DNA from: CAZCWM01 sp964622625
GTDB taxonomy: Bacteria; Planctomycetota; Phycisphaerae; Phycisphaerales; Phycisphaeraceae
Direction of reading: 5' to 3'
Assembly: GCA_964622625.1 (NCBI GenBank)
Contig: CAZUUQ010000012.1
Location: forward strand, 1-41,942
Length of the DNA: 41,942 nucleotides
Shown here: positions 1 to 8,059 of the stretch, one piece after another
Layout of the letters: every line of letters starts with the position of its first letter
Numbering within the stretch: position 1 is the first letter of the stretch
The notes under the pieces: generated by a model
The model's database searches: none
Told to the model about the DNA's origin: nothing
The model's input: only the letters and a program-made list of their open reading frames with translations
Position numbers and translations under genes: made by a program

Positions 1-2
1 AC

Positions 3-1253
3 CTCTGGGCGCGATTCGAACCAGCCGCAGGCCCAGATCACCCGTTTGCTTCCTATGTCGCATGCTATTTCGAGTCGATTAGTGGGTTGACGACCACGGG
101 GGCGACGGTGCTGAGCGATATCGAGGCCCTGCCACGCGTCTTGCTGCTGTGGCGGGCCGCAACCCATTGGCTGGGTGGGTTAGGCATCGTGGTGCTGTTT
201 GTGGCCGTTCTGCCCATGCTCGGTGTCGGCGGCAAGAAGCTGGTCCAGGCCGAGGTGCCCGGGCCGCGCGATCAGGGCCTGCGACCTCGCATCCGCGAGG
301 CTGCCCGCATCGTTCTGATCATCTACCTGTCTCTCAATCTCGCTGAGATCATCAGCCTCAAGATCGCCGGCCTGTCGTGGTTCGATGCCGTGTGTGAATC
401 GTTCGGCACCATCGCCACCGGCGGCTTCAGCACCCGTAACGCCAGTGTCGCCGGTTACCGATCCTTGACCGTGGAAATCATCATCACCGCATTCATGCTG
501 CTGGCCGGTGTGAACTTCGCTTTGTACGCCGGCCTGTTTCGGCGGGGCCTGCGCCAGACACTGGCCGACGTCGAGCTGCGCATCTATCTCCTGACCACAC
601 TGATCGCCGCCGCCGCGGTGATTCTCTCGATAGCAAATCGCCCGATTGCGACCGCGACGGGCGAGGTGCTCGACGTGAGCATGGGCCACGCGACGAGGCA
701 CGGCCTGTTCCAGGTCGCCTCCATCCGCACGAACACCGGTTTCGTCACCGCCGATGTCAACCCCTGGGGCACACTGCCTCACATGGTCCTCGTGCTGTTC
801 ATGTTCACCGGCGCGTCGGCCGGCTCCACCGCTGGGGGCGTCAAGACCATCCGCTGCATCATTGCCGTGAAACTTCTGATGGCCGCGGTCGAGAAGGCCT
901 TTCGTCCCAACGTGGTGCGGCCGCTGCGCCTGGGTCGGCAGGTTCTGGAGCAGGAACGCGGACACGAGGCGGTGATCTACATCTTGCTCTACCTGATCGT
1001 CTGGTTCACGGGGGCCATGGCCGTGCTATTGATCGAGCCGCCGGGCGCGATGGACCTGACCACGTCCTTGACCGCCAGCGCCGCGTGCCTGTCCAACACC
1101 GGTCCGGGTCTGGGGTCCGTGGGCACGGTGCAGAACTTCGGCTGGGTGACCGACTGGAGCAAGCTCGTCCTGTCGGTCGTGATGCTGCTCGGCCGTCTGG
1201 AGATGTACGCCCTCCTCGTGCTTTTCGTCCCGCGGTTCTGGAAGAGCGAATAG
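3..1253 (+). CDS. trkH: TrkH/KtrB-type potassium uptake channel subunit (5' truncated)
   Basis: This is the pore subunit of a Trk/Ktr potassium uptake system in the inner membrane. The reading frame is open from base 3, so the true start lies left of the window; 416 residues are visible. All four pore-loop signatures of the family can be read in order: GLTTTGATV near the left edge, TIATGGFSTRN, IRTNTGFVT and CLSNTGPGLG. The glycine at the centre of each loop forms the potassium filter in known members. Hydrophobic helices alternate with these loops through to the end. The regulatory TrkA/KtrA partner is not in the window and may lie upstream. The ferredoxin gene follows 113 bases later on the same strand. 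Family assignment is secure; Trk versus Ktr cannot be decided without the partner. Confidence 0.93.
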   Translation, partial: LWARFEPAAGPDHPFASYVACYFESISGLTTTGATVLSDIEALPRVLLLWRAATHWLGGLGIVVLFVAVLPMLGVGGKKLVQAEVPGPRDQGLRPRIREAARIVLIIYLSLNLAEIISLKIAGLSWFDAVCESFGTIATGGFSTRNASVAGYRSLTVEIIITAFMLLAGVNFALYAGLFRRGLRQTLADVELRIYLLTTLIAAAAVILSIANRPIATATGEVLDVSMGHATRHGLFQVASIRTNTGFVTADVNPWGTLPHMVLVLFMFTGASAGSTAGGVKTIRCIIAVKLLMAAVEKAFRPNVVRPLRLGRQVLEQERGHEAVIYILLYLIVWFTGAMAVLLIEPPGAMDLTTSLTASAACLSNTGPGLGSVGTVQNFGWVTDWSKLVLSVVMLLGRLEMYALLVLFVPRFWKSE

Positions 1254-1366
1254 CCGCTGCTCGCGGCATGCGTTTGCGGCTCCTCTTGACCGTCGGGCCG
1301 TTTGCCACAAGAATCCTGCGGGCACGCGGCGACGGACGCGATGTACGACGACCAAGGACTCCACCC

Positions 1367-1912
1367 ATGGCCATTGCCGAGCAGGACATCATCAACGTCG
1401 ATCAGCCGCCGATCTCTCGTTCCGAGGCGACGTTCCTTCCCGAAGTCTTCAAGGGCCTGGGCACGACGTTCAAGCATCTGGCGCGGTCGATCGGCCGCGG
1501 CAAAGGCAGCAAAACCATGTGCTACCCCGAGGAGCGCCGCGAAGACCTGCCGGTCGAGGCTGGGGGGCTCTACAAGCCCACCTTTCGCGGCGTGCATCGG
1601 CTCAACCGCGACGAGGAAGGGCGCGTCCGCTGCGTCGCCTGCTTCATGTGCTCCACCGCCTGCCCCGCCCACTGCATCCATATCGAGGCCGGCGAAGCGC
1701 CTTGGGACGACCGCGAGAAGTATCCGGTCAAGTTCGACCTCGACGAGCTGCGCTGCATCTTCTGCGGCATGTGCGAGGAAGCCTGTCCGGTCGACGCCAT
1801 CGAATTGACGCACACCTACGACATTGTCGGCCTGTCGCGCCAGGAGATGATCTTCGACAAACAGAAACTGCTGGCCGTCTACGACCAGACCGTGGCCGCC
1901 AAGCCGATGTGA
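1367..1912 (+). CDS. nuoI: NuoI-like 2x[4Fe-4S] ferredoxin (NADH-quinone oxidoreductase chain I family)
   Basis: A 181-residue protein of the NuoI family, which carries electrons through the peripheral arm of complex I. Two CxxCxxCxxxCP clusters are seen: Cys89/92/95/99 and Cys130/133/136/140. Between and before them are family features such as a YP-E-R segment and a FRGVHRL-type stretch. The ATG at 1367 gives the usual NuoI length; an AGGA lies about a dozen bases upstream. The frame stays open further 5' but that part overlaps trkH and does not look like protein. No other nuo gene lies beside it, which is unusual because nuoI normally sits in a nuoA-N operon. It may serve a dispersed complex I or another ferredoxin-linked enzyme. 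Family sure, exact role less so. Confidence 0.85.
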   Translation: MAIAEQDIINVDQPPISRSEATFLPEVFKGLGTTFKHLARSIGRGKGSKTMCYPEERREDLPVEAGGLYKPTFRGVHRLNRDEEGRVRCVACFMCSTACPAHCIHIEAGEAPWDDREKYPVKFDLDELRCIFCGMCEEACPVDAIELTHTYDIVGLSRQEMIFDKQKLLAVYDQTVAAKPM

Positions 1913-1964
1913 CGCGGTCTGGGCGGCTCGAGTCTTCAGCGGGGCGGGCTTGCTCGCCGCGGTC

Positions 1965-1993
1965 TTGACGCTGACGCACGTCAGCAGTACCGT
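1965..1993 (+). promoter_or_regulatory. Putative promoter with a perfect dyad upstream of the SH3 protein gene
   Basis: TTGACG (1965-1970) and TACCGT (1988-1993) are 17 bases apart. The perfect inverted repeat GCTGAC-GCAC-GTCAGC (1970-1985) lies almost entirely between them. This could be a repressor operator, or a hairpin ending the ferredoxin transcript, although no T-run follows it. The -10 match is weak; an alternative -10, TATTTT, is at 2005-2010. Confidence 0.3.
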
Positions 1994-2057
1994 CGCCGAA
2001 ACGGTATTTTGTATCGCACCTGCCCGCCGTCCGACTGCTTATCAGGGGAACCTGCTT

Positions 2058-3461
2058 ATGTTGCGGTTATCACAATTCTGCACGGGATGTCTCGGCCCCC
2101 GGTCGTCCCGGGTCATGGCGTCGCTTCTCGCAGCCACGTGTCTGTCCGCGCTCGTTGCGGCGGCGTCGGCCCAGGAGGTGCCGTTCGTCGGCGTCGTCGT
2201 TGAGGACGACGTCAAGGCCCGCGCCGGTCAGGGGCGGGAGTACTACGTCGTCGGCGATGTGCCGCGGGGCACGCTCGTTGAGGTGCATGAGGTGGTGTAC
2301 GGCTGGTACAAGATCAGCCCGCCGCAGGGTGTGCACAGCTACGTGTCCAAGGGCTTTGTGCGGGCACGGGGCGACGGCACAACGGGTGTTGTAACGGGCG
2401 ACAACGCCTGGGTCCGCGCCGCCGGCGTCGATCGCGCGCCGCACCTGAGCTACCAGAAGCAACTTCTGCTGGCCGACGGGCAGACGGTCGGCATCGTGGG
2501 CGAGCGCGACGACTTCTACCTGATCGTCCCACCGCAGGGGGCTTACGTCTTCGTGCCGCCGACAGCCCTTCGCCGCGCGACACCCGACGAGATTGCCGCG
2601 GCCGGTGCCTCGCAGGACGCCGCAAGCGGGCCGGTGGCTGCGGTTGAGGTTGCACCCGCTCCCGCCGCCGCAACGCCGCAGCCGCCGCCAGCGGAGCAGC
2701 CCGCCCCCGTCGCCGAAGCGGCCCCTGAGCGGACCCCTGAGCCGGTCTCCCAGCCCATGGGCCAGCCGGAACCGGAAACACAGACCGAGCCGCAGGCGTC
2801 GGTAGCCCCGGCACAACCCGCACCGGATCCGGCCGAGCAGACAGAGCAGCCGACGCAGCCTGAGGAGCCGCAGGAACTTCAGGAGCCGCGGGACACCCAG
2901 TGGCCGACGGTCATTTCCCCTCGCATGCAGGCGGCCGAGGCAGCCTACAAAGAAGTCTTCGACCTGCCGCTCGAGGAGCAGCCCATCGACTCCTTGCGGG
3001 CCAGCTACGAAGTCGTTGCGGCCGACGCGACCTTGCCGCACAGCGACCGCCAGATCGCGACGGCGCGGATCAATCAGCTCAACCGCAACGTGCAGCTTAT
3101 TGAGTCGCTGCGGCAGCTGGCGCGGACCCGCGAGCAGTTGGGTCAGCGTTCCGTCGACGAGGTCATGGGGGAGTTGCGCGAACGTCAGACTCAGGCCGAG
3201 GCTCAGCGCCCGCCTTATGACGCCGTGGGCCGCCTGCTGGCCAGTGCCGTCTATGACGGAGCCAGCCTGCCGCGTCTGTACCGCCTGGTCGACCCAGCGT
3301 CCGGACGCACCATCGCCTATGTCGATCCCGGCGCAGCTCCCCAGGCAGCCGGCCACCTCGGAGCCGTCGTCGGCATCCGCGGCCGGGCACGTTTCGATCC
3401 GGCCCTGAAGCTGCGTCTATTCGACGTCGAACGCATTGAGGCGCTGACTGCGTCTGAATAA
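2058..3461 (+). CDS. Exported protein with two bacterial SH3 domains and a Pro/Glu-rich linker
   Basis: A 467-residue exported protein of unknown function. The start is the ATG at 2058, which has AGGGGA about ten bases upstream; the longer frame from 1950 would place non-hydrophobic sequence before the signal peptide. Residues 1-38 form a long signal peptide ending in ALVAAASA before QEV. Two SH3-like repeats follow (about 42-103 and 107-172), with paired phrases YGWYKISPPQG and DDFYLIVPPQG. Residues about 173-300 are a low-complexity linker of Pro, Glu, Gln and Ala, as in proteins that span the cell envelope. The C-terminal 165 residues have charged helices and then a compact beta-rich end. 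Bacterial SH3 domains often bind peptidoglycan, so a wall-associated structural role is a fair inference. Confidence 0.8.
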   Translation: MLRLSQFCTGCLGPRSSRVMASLLAATCLSALVAAASAQEVPFVGVVVEDDVKARAGQGREYYVVGDVPRGTLVEVHEVVYGWYKISPPQGVHSYVSKGFVRARGDGTTGVVTGDNAWVRAAGVDRAPHLSYQKQLLLADGQTVGIVGERDDFYLIVPPQGAYVFVPPTALRRATPDEIAAAGASQDAASGPVAAVEVAPAPAAATPQPPPAEQPAPVAEAAPERTPEPVSQPMGQPEPETQTEPQASVAPAQPAPDPAEQTEQPTQPEEPQELQEPRDTQWPTVISPRMQAAEAAYKEVFDLPLEEQPIDSLRASYEVVAADATLPHSDRQIATARINQLNRNVQLIESLRQLARTREQLGQRSVDEVMGELRERQTQAEAQRPPYDAVGRLLASAVYDGASLPRLYRLVDPASGRTIAYVDPGAAPQAAGHLGAVVGIRGRARFDPALKLRLFDVERIEALTASE

Positions 3462-3672
3462 CTCCATGCATCGGCTTCTGACAGCAGCAGATCGCGCCGG
3501 CGCGGCCTACCCGCGCCGGGCCGACCGGACCGGCGCAACCGTCAGGATTCACCACGCAATCACGGCCGCCCGCCGCGGCGATCTGGACCCGCGGGCCGCG
3601 TTGTCCGATGCCTTGGCTGGAGAGACGGGTGGCCGCTGGAGTTCGCCATCCGCCTTCGCCAGGGAGTATGCC

Positions 3673-4188
3673 GTGAAGAACCCCGCGGACCTTCGCATCG
3701 GTCAGATTCTGGTGGACAAGGGCGTGCTCTCCGAGCAGCAGGTCTTTGAGATTCTCCAGGCCCAGAAGCAGACGGCTCTGCCTTTTGGCGTGCTGGCCGA
3801 ACGCATGTTTGAGGTTACCGTTGAGAGTGTCGAGGAGGCCTGGGTCGAACAGTACGTCCGCGTGGCGGGCACGGTGGACCTCGGTCAGCTTGACTTCGAC
3901 CGCTCAGCTCTGAAGCTGATCAACCGCCGGCAGGCATGGCAGTTCGAGATTCTGCCGGTGAAGTACGAGCCTTCCGGCGAGCTGATGATGGCCGCGTCGC
4001 GCCAGCGCCTGGCGCGGGCCGTGACCTTTGCCGCCAACCGCCTGGAGCCGGCCGTCTACTTCCGTGTTGCCGAGTCGCAGCAATTGCGCCGTTTTCTCCA
4101 GCAGCACTACCCCATGCCCGAAGTCACTCAGGCCATCATCGACCGCGCGCGCCACATGGCCAACGAGCGCGGCAGCGACGCGGCCTGA
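3673..4188 (+). CDS. GspE/MshE N-terminal-like domain protein
   Basis: A 171-residue protein resembling the N-terminal domain of type II secretion/type IV pilus ATPases (MshEN, GspE N-terminal family), without the ATPase part. The signature is the opening LRIGQILVDKGVLSEQQV, followed by a second half with an L-I-R-x-A-x-x-x-x-I-L-P-V-K-Y pattern typical of the repeat. The GTG at 3673 is chosen because CAGGGAG ends six bases before it; the frame runs back to 3466 but that part is compositionally odd and has no ribosome site. In some proteins this domain binds cyclic di-GMP, and a PilZ protein lies elsewhere in this window, so a second-messenger role is possible but not shown. About 210 bases without a gene precede it. 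Confidence 0.7.
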   Translation: MKNPADLRIGQILVDKGVLSEQQVFEILQAQKQTALPFGVLAERMFEVTVESVEEAWVEQYVRVAGTVDLGQLDFDRSALKLINRRQAWQFEILPVKYEPSGELMMAASRQRLARAVTFAANRLEPAVYFRVAESQQLRRFLQQHYPMPEVTQAIIDRARHMANERGSDAA

Positions 4189-4207
4189 TAGCGATGTGGT
4201 GCGGCGA

Positions 4208-4639
4208 TCACGCCTCATCTGACGGGCGGTGCTCGCCGCTGTCCCAGTAGGTTTGAAGAATCACGGCCGCGGCGATCGCGTCGCGGCGCTGCTTCTTCTT
4301 GCCCCGCGTCAGTCTTCGCCCCGCCAGGCGGGCGTCGGCCTCATGACTGCTCAGGCGCTCATCCACCAGCGACACCCGCAGCCCCGTCTTCTGCTCCAGT
4401 TGCCGCGCCATGGCCCGTGCCTCGCGGGCGGGCTTGCCTTCCGAGCCGTCCATGTTCAACGGCAGACCGAGCACCAGCGCTTCAGCCTGCTCGTCGGCCG
4501 CGGCCGCCGCGATCAACGCCAGCCGCACCGTGGACGACGACGCTTCGACCACGCGCAGCGGCGTGGCGATCCGCGTCTCATCGTCGCCCACGGCCAGGCC
4601 CGTGCGCCGCTGTCCGCAATCGATCGCCAGGTACCGCAT
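4208..4639 (-). CDS. ruvX: Putative pre-16S rRNA nuclease / Holliday junction resolvase family YqgF (RuvX)
   Basis: A 143-residue RNase H-fold nuclease of the YqgF/RuvX family, which matures the 5' end of 16S rRNA and has been proposed as a Holliday junction resolvase. The start MRYLAIDCGQRRTGLAVGD carries the first acidic residue of the active site. The middle motif LVLGLPLNMDGSEG and the late LVDERLSSHEA match the other conserved blocks, and the end has the basic KKKQRRDAIAAAVILQ helix. The family start is ATG 4639. An earlier ATG at 4660 overlaps the stop of the upstream guanylyltransferase gene as ATGA and would add seven residues, so either start is possible. The two genes are clearly co-transcribed. 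Confidence 0.9.
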   Translation of the reverse strand: MRYLAIDCGQRRTGLAVGDDETRIATPLRVVEASSSTVRLALIAAAAADEQAEALVLGLPLNMDGSEGKPAREARAMARQLEQKTGLRVSLVDERLSSHEADARLAGRRLTRGKKKQRRDAIAAAVILQTYWDSGEHRPSDEA

Positions 4640-4656
4640 GGACTTGCTTACCACCC

Positions 4657-5751
4657 TCATACCAACTCGTCGCCGAACCGCTGGCCGATGGTCTGCTGAA
4701 GCTGCTTGATCTGCTCGGCCTGGTCGGCCCGACAGATGAGGGTGGCATCAGGCGTGTGCACGATCAGCAGGTTGTCGCAGCCGATGGCCGCGATCAGATG
4801 GTCGGGGTCGCTCGATGCGGCCAGACACCCACGGCTGTCGATCAGCACGTGCCGCTCAACCGCGATGGCGTTGTCATGCTCGTCCCTGTCGCAGGTCTGG
4901 GCGAACGCCGGCCACGAGCCGACATCCAGCCATGTCAGTGCCATCGGCAGGGCGGCGACACGAACCTGTCGGTCCTTCGAGGCCGGCTCCATGATCGCGT
5001 AGTCCACGCTGGTCTTCTTGAGTTGCGGATAGATTTCCGCCACGACGCGCTGCTGATCCGACCCGCCCCAGGCCAGCGCGATCCGCTGCATCGCCTCGTA
5101 TGTCGCCGGCTGATATCGCTTCAGGCAGTCGAGAAATGTGCCCACGCGCCAGACGAACATGCCGCTGTTCCAGAGGTAGCGATGCGGGCCGGCCTCATGA
5201 TAGCGCTGGGCGGTGGCTGCATCAGGCTTCTCGCGGAACTCGCTGACCACGCGGGCCTGACCGACGATCGGCTCGCCCAGTTCGAGATACCCGAAGCCCG
5301 TCGCCGCGTGCGTCGGCGCGATGCCGAAGGTCACCAGCGTGTCGGGATGCCTTTCCGCCAGGTCATATGCGGCATTGACGATGCGTTGAAACTGGTCCCG
5401 CGGCTCGATCAGGTGATCCGCGGTGAACACAGCCATGACCGCGTCGGGATCGCTGCGCGAGATGACAGCCGCCCCGAAGGCCACGGCGTTGAGCGTGTCG
5501 CGGCCGATCGGCTCGGCCAGGTAGTGCGCGTCGTCGAAGTGCGGCAACACGCAGGCGATGGCGGCGCGGTGATCCGACCCGGCGCAGATGTACTGCCGCG
5601 CCGGCTCGACCAGCCCCCGCAGACGATCGACCGCAAGCTCGAGCAGGCACTTGCCGTGCATGAACGGGATCAACTGCTTGGGCTGGCGGCCGCGGCTCAT
5701 CGGCCACAGCCGCGTGCCCGACCCACCGGCCATGATCATCGCGTAACGCAT
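4657..5751 (-). CDS. manC: Mannose-1-phosphate guanylyltransferase
   Basis: A 364-residue nucleotidyltransferase that makes GDP-mannose from mannose-1-phosphate and GTP, feeding polysaccharide or glycoprotein synthesis in the cytosol. It starts at ATG 5751 with the hallmark IMAGGSGTRLWPMSR (residues 6-20). FREKPD, the sugar-phosphate site block, and LWNSGMFVWR follow in the usual order. It is the shorter form, ending near residue 364 and lacking the fused isomerase domain of AlgA-type enzymes. GGAG lies ten bases before the start. RuvX follows with an ATGA overlap. The frame stays open upstream to 6216, but that is antisense to the ferredoxin gene and is not used. Confidence 0.92.
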   Translation of the reverse strand: MRYAMIMAGGSGTRLWPMSRGRQPKQLIPFMHGKCLLELAVDRLRGLVEPARQYICAGSDHRAAIACVLPHFDDAHYLAEPIGRDTLNAVAFGAAVISRSDPDAVMAVFTADHLIEPRDQFQRIVNAAYDLAERHPDTLVTFGIAPTHAATGFGYLELGEPIVGQARVVSEFREKPDAATAQRYHEAGPHRYLWNSGMFVWRVGTFLDCLKRYQPATYEAMQRIALAWGGSDQQRVVAEIYPQLKKTSVDYAIMEPASKDRQVRVAALPMALTWLDVGSWPAFAQTCDRDEHDNAIAVERHVLIDSRGCLAASSDPDHLIAAIGCDNLLIVHTPDATLICRADQAEQIKQLQQTIGQRFGDELV

Positions 5752-5856
5752 TGTCCGGTGTCTCCGATCCGACGTCTGTGGTTGCGAATCCATTCGTGGT
5801 TGCGGATCAATGGTAGCAGCCTTCTCTGGCGTGCTGCACGCCGCCCGCGTGCCGCC

Positions 5857-5862
5857 TACAAT
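5857..5862 (+). promoter_or_regulatory. -10 element TACAAT, six bases before the ferredoxin start
   Basis: TACAAT matches five of six bases of the sigma70 -10 consensus. It is followed by GGTCCC and then the GTG start of the ferredoxin gene, so transcription would begin at or next to the start codon. No Shine-Dalgarno sequence is present. The same string CCTACAATGG recurs at 10137. No convincing -35 is seen at 16-18 bases. Confidence 0.5.
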
Positions 5863-5868
5863 GGTCCC

Positions 5869-6150
5869 GTGGCCAAGAAGCTGCCCAAACAGCTTGCCCT
5901 GCTCGACGAAGACCTGTGCACCGGTTGCGAGGCGTGTGTGTCGGTCTGTCCGGTCGACTGCATTGACATCGTGCCCGGGCCGGCCCATGCCAGCGTGCTG
6001 CAGATCTGCTCGATCGACCTGCCACGCTGCATCGGCTGCACGCTGTGCGCCCAGGTCTGTCCGTGGGACGTGATCACCATGGTGCCCACGACGCAGATGA
6101 TGCACGACCCTCGGGTCGCCGGGCAGTATGAAGCCGTCGCGGCCCGATGA
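5869..6150 (+). CDS. 2x[4Fe-4S] ferredoxin, RnfB/bacterial type
   Basis: A small 93-residue soluble ferredoxin. Two clusters are plain: CTGCEACVSVCP and CIGCTLCAQVCP, about 37 residues apart, giving two [4Fe-4S] centres for low-potential electron transfer. The GTG at 5869 is chosen because it precedes VAKKLPKQLALLDEDL and sits exactly six bases after a TACAAT box; the much longer open frame from 4417 is antisense to manC. It is divergent from manC and is followed 22 bases later by the ferritin-like gene, so the two probably share a transcript. Electron delivery to the ferritin-like protein (for iron release) is an inference from this pairing. Confidence 0.88.
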   Translation: MAKKLPKQLALLDEDLCTGCEACVSVCPVDCIDIVPGPAHASVLQICSIDLPRCIGCTLCAQVCPWDVITMVPTTQMMHDPRVAGQYEAVAAR

Positions 6151-6172
6151 ATCCTGCGAAAGGAAACGACCC

Positions 6173-6634
6173 ATGAACGAAAAACTCCGCAAGCAGATCG
6201 TCTCCGAGCTGACCAAGAGCTACAACATGGAGCTCGAAACCGTCTGCAACTACCTGGCCAACAGCCAGTGGCTCGACGGCATCCGCGCCAAGCACATCAA
6301 GGACGCTTTGGGCGCGGACGTGGCTGAGGAACTGACCCACGCTCAGAGCCTGGCCAGGCGCATCAAGGTGCTTGACGGCCGCATCCCCGGCTCCATGGAA
6401 TTGAAGATGGAGCAGAAGTCGATGCAGCCGCCTCTAAAGAGCATCGATTACAAAGCGGTGATCCGTGGTGTGATCGACGCGGAGGAGGGCGCGATCGCCC
6501 AGTACCAGAAGATCATCGAGCTGTGCGACCCGGCCGACCCGGTGACGGCCGACCTGTGCACCCAGCTCAAGGGCGACGAAGAGGAACACCGCCGCATGTT
6601 CCGTGGCTTCCTGGCGGAAGTCGAAGGCGACTGA
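6173..6634 (+). CDS. Ferritin-like diiron protein (bacterioferritin/Dps-like)
   Basis: A 153-residue all-helical protein of the ferritin-like superfamily. The expected diiron ligands appear as four helices would supply them: Glu in MELETVCNYL, ExxH in EELTHAQ, Glu in DAEEGAIAQY and ExxH in DEEEHRRMF near the C-terminus. Such proteins oxidise and store iron or protect against peroxide in the cytosol. ATG 6173 has AAAGGA nine bases upstream. It follows a ferredoxin gene by 22 bases, which fits an iron store with a dedicated reductant. The length is that of bacterioferritin, but the Met that binds haem in bacterioferritin cannot be assigned, so the subfamily is left open. Confidence 0.85.
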   Translation: MNEKLRKQIVSELTKSYNMELETVCNYLANSQWLDGIRAKHIKDALGADVAEELTHAQSLARRIKVLDGRIPGSMELKMEQKSMQPPLKSIDYKAVIRGVIDAEEGAIAQYQKIIELCDPADPVTADLCTQLKGDEEEHRRMFRGFLAEVEGD

Positions 6635-6701
6635 GCCCTGTCTGGCCGCGACGCGCAGCGGAGCGCCCGCGCGCGGCCCCGCATGCCCCGCTGGAGCGGC
6701 T

Positions 6702-7973
6702 GTGCGAAGCATCAAGGCCCAGTATTTCATCAGCTACGCGGTGCTCGGCAGCCTCACGCCTTTCCTGGCGGCGTACCTGCAGCAGACCCGCGGCCTGAGC
6801 CTGGCCCAGGTCGGCTACGTCCTGGCCGCCGCCAACCTTGCGCCGTTCCTCGGTCCGGTGGTCATGACCTTCCTGGCCGACACGCGCATCGCCTCGCGCC
6901 TGCTCATCGGCCTCAGCTACGCCGTCGCGGCCGTCATGCTCGGCCTGGTCATCGGCGTCGAAGCCTTCTGGCTGACGCTGGCCGCCTACGCCCTCTTCCA
7001 GATCGCCTTCGAGCCGATCATGCCGCTGCAGGACGGCCTGAACTTTCTGGTCCAGTCCCGCCGTCGCCGTGACGGGCAACGCACCGTGCCTTTTCACCGC
7101 GTCCGCGTATGGGGCACGTTCGGCTATATCCTGCCCAGCCTCATCATCTGGGCCTTGTTGCGACGCAGCGGCAGCAGCGACCACTGGATCATGCTCACCG
7201 CGATCGCCTTCGCCGTCGTGGGCCTGGTCAACAGCCTGATGCTGCCGGCCCCCATGCGCGACACCACCCGTCGCGCCGCGGCCGCTCCGGCCTCCAGCGC
7301 CAACGGCAGCGCCCCGGCCGCACGACCCACCGTGCCGACGCTCGATGCCCTTCGCGCCTGTCTGCAACCGCACATGGCCGTCTTCTGCCTGGCGACCCTG
7401 CTCCTGATCGCTGCCGCGTCCGCTTACTACGGCTTCTACCCCGCGTATCTGCAATCGACCATCGGCATGGACCGCCAGTGGCTGGGTCTGGTGTCCTCCG
7501 TCGGCGTGGTCGTCGAGATTCCCTTCATGCTCGGCTTCGGGCGGCTGCTGCGCTGGATGGGACCGCGACGGCTGATGCTCTGGAGCGTCGCCGGCATGGC
7601 CCTGCGCATGTTCGTGCTGGCCGTGTGGGTCCATCCGCTGGTGGCCATCGCCAGCCAGGGACTGCACGGCCTGCAGGTGCTGGCGATCCACGTGCTGCCG
7701 GCCGTGTACCTCAACGACCATGCCGAGGATCACTACCGCAACTCGATGCAGGGCCTGTTCCGCATGGGCGTGCAGGGGGTGGGTAGGGTGATAGGGAGCC
7801 TGCTGGGCGGGTGGATCGCCGTGATCGACGTGCGATGGGTGTTCGTCGCCGCGGGCCTGACGTGCCTGGCGGCGATGGGCCTCTACGCCTTCGCCTTCGA
7901 GCCCGGCCGGCTGCGCAAGGCTCACGATGCGCCGCTGGCCGAGGCCGCCTCACCCGATCCCGCCGCCACATAG
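6702..7973 (+). CDS. Major facilitator superfamily transporter (MFS_1-like, HcaT/LacY-type)
   Basis: A 423-residue inner-membrane transporter with about twelve hydrophobic segments split into two halves by an Ala/Ser/Pro-rich cytoplasmic loop (about residues 185-215). The N-terminus KAQYFISYAVLGSLTPFLA and the GYVLAAANLAPFLGP block resemble the MFS_1-like group that includes the 3-phenylpropionate permease HcaT and nucleoside or sugar proton symporters. HRVRVWGTFGYI, a conserved cytoplasmic loop phrase, is present. GTG 6702 is chosen because GGAG lies five bases before it; the frame extends upstream into the ferritin-like gene. It sits 67 bases after that gene. The substrate is not predictable. 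Confidence 0.85.
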   Translation: MRSIKAQYFISYAVLGSLTPFLAAYLQQTRGLSLAQVGYVLAAANLAPFLGPVVMTFLADTRIASRLLIGLSYAVAAVMLGLVIGVEAFWLTLAAYALFQIAFEPIMPLQDGLNFLVQSRRRRDGQRTVPFHRVRVWGTFGYILPSLIIWALLRRSGSSDHWIMLTAIAFAVVGLVNSLMLPAPMRDTTRRAAAAPASSANGSAPAARPTVPTLDALRACLQPHMAVFCLATLLLIAAASAYYGFYPAYLQSTIGMDRQWLGLVSSVGVVVEIPFMLGFGRLLRWMGPRRLMLWSVAGMALRMFVLAVWVHPLVAIASQGLHGLQVLAIHVLPAVYLNDHAEDHYRNSMQGLFRMGVQGVGRVIGSLLGGWIAVIDVRWVFVAAGLTCLAAMGLYAFAFEPGRLRKAHDAPLAEAASPDPAAT

Positions 7974-8059
7974 CCGCGCCGCGTATCCACATGTAGGATC
8001 GGTTTTCGCCGCGATGCGCAGCGGGCACTGCCCCATGGCCCCTCGGCGCACCCGGCCGC

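Noticed and set aside
1..40. GATTCGAACC at the left edge, like the T-loop of a tRNA
   Set aside because: It is inside the TrkH reading frame, with no acceptor stem or other arms around it.
3466..3672. N-terminal extension of the GspE-N-like protein from ATG 3466
   Set aside because: The translated text is Arg/Ala shadow-like, without a ribosome site, while GTG 3673 has a well-placed AGGGAG.
4417..5868. Long open frame on the + strand joined to the ferredoxin
   Set aside because: It is antisense to ruvX and manC, which are certain. Only the part from GTG 5869 is real.
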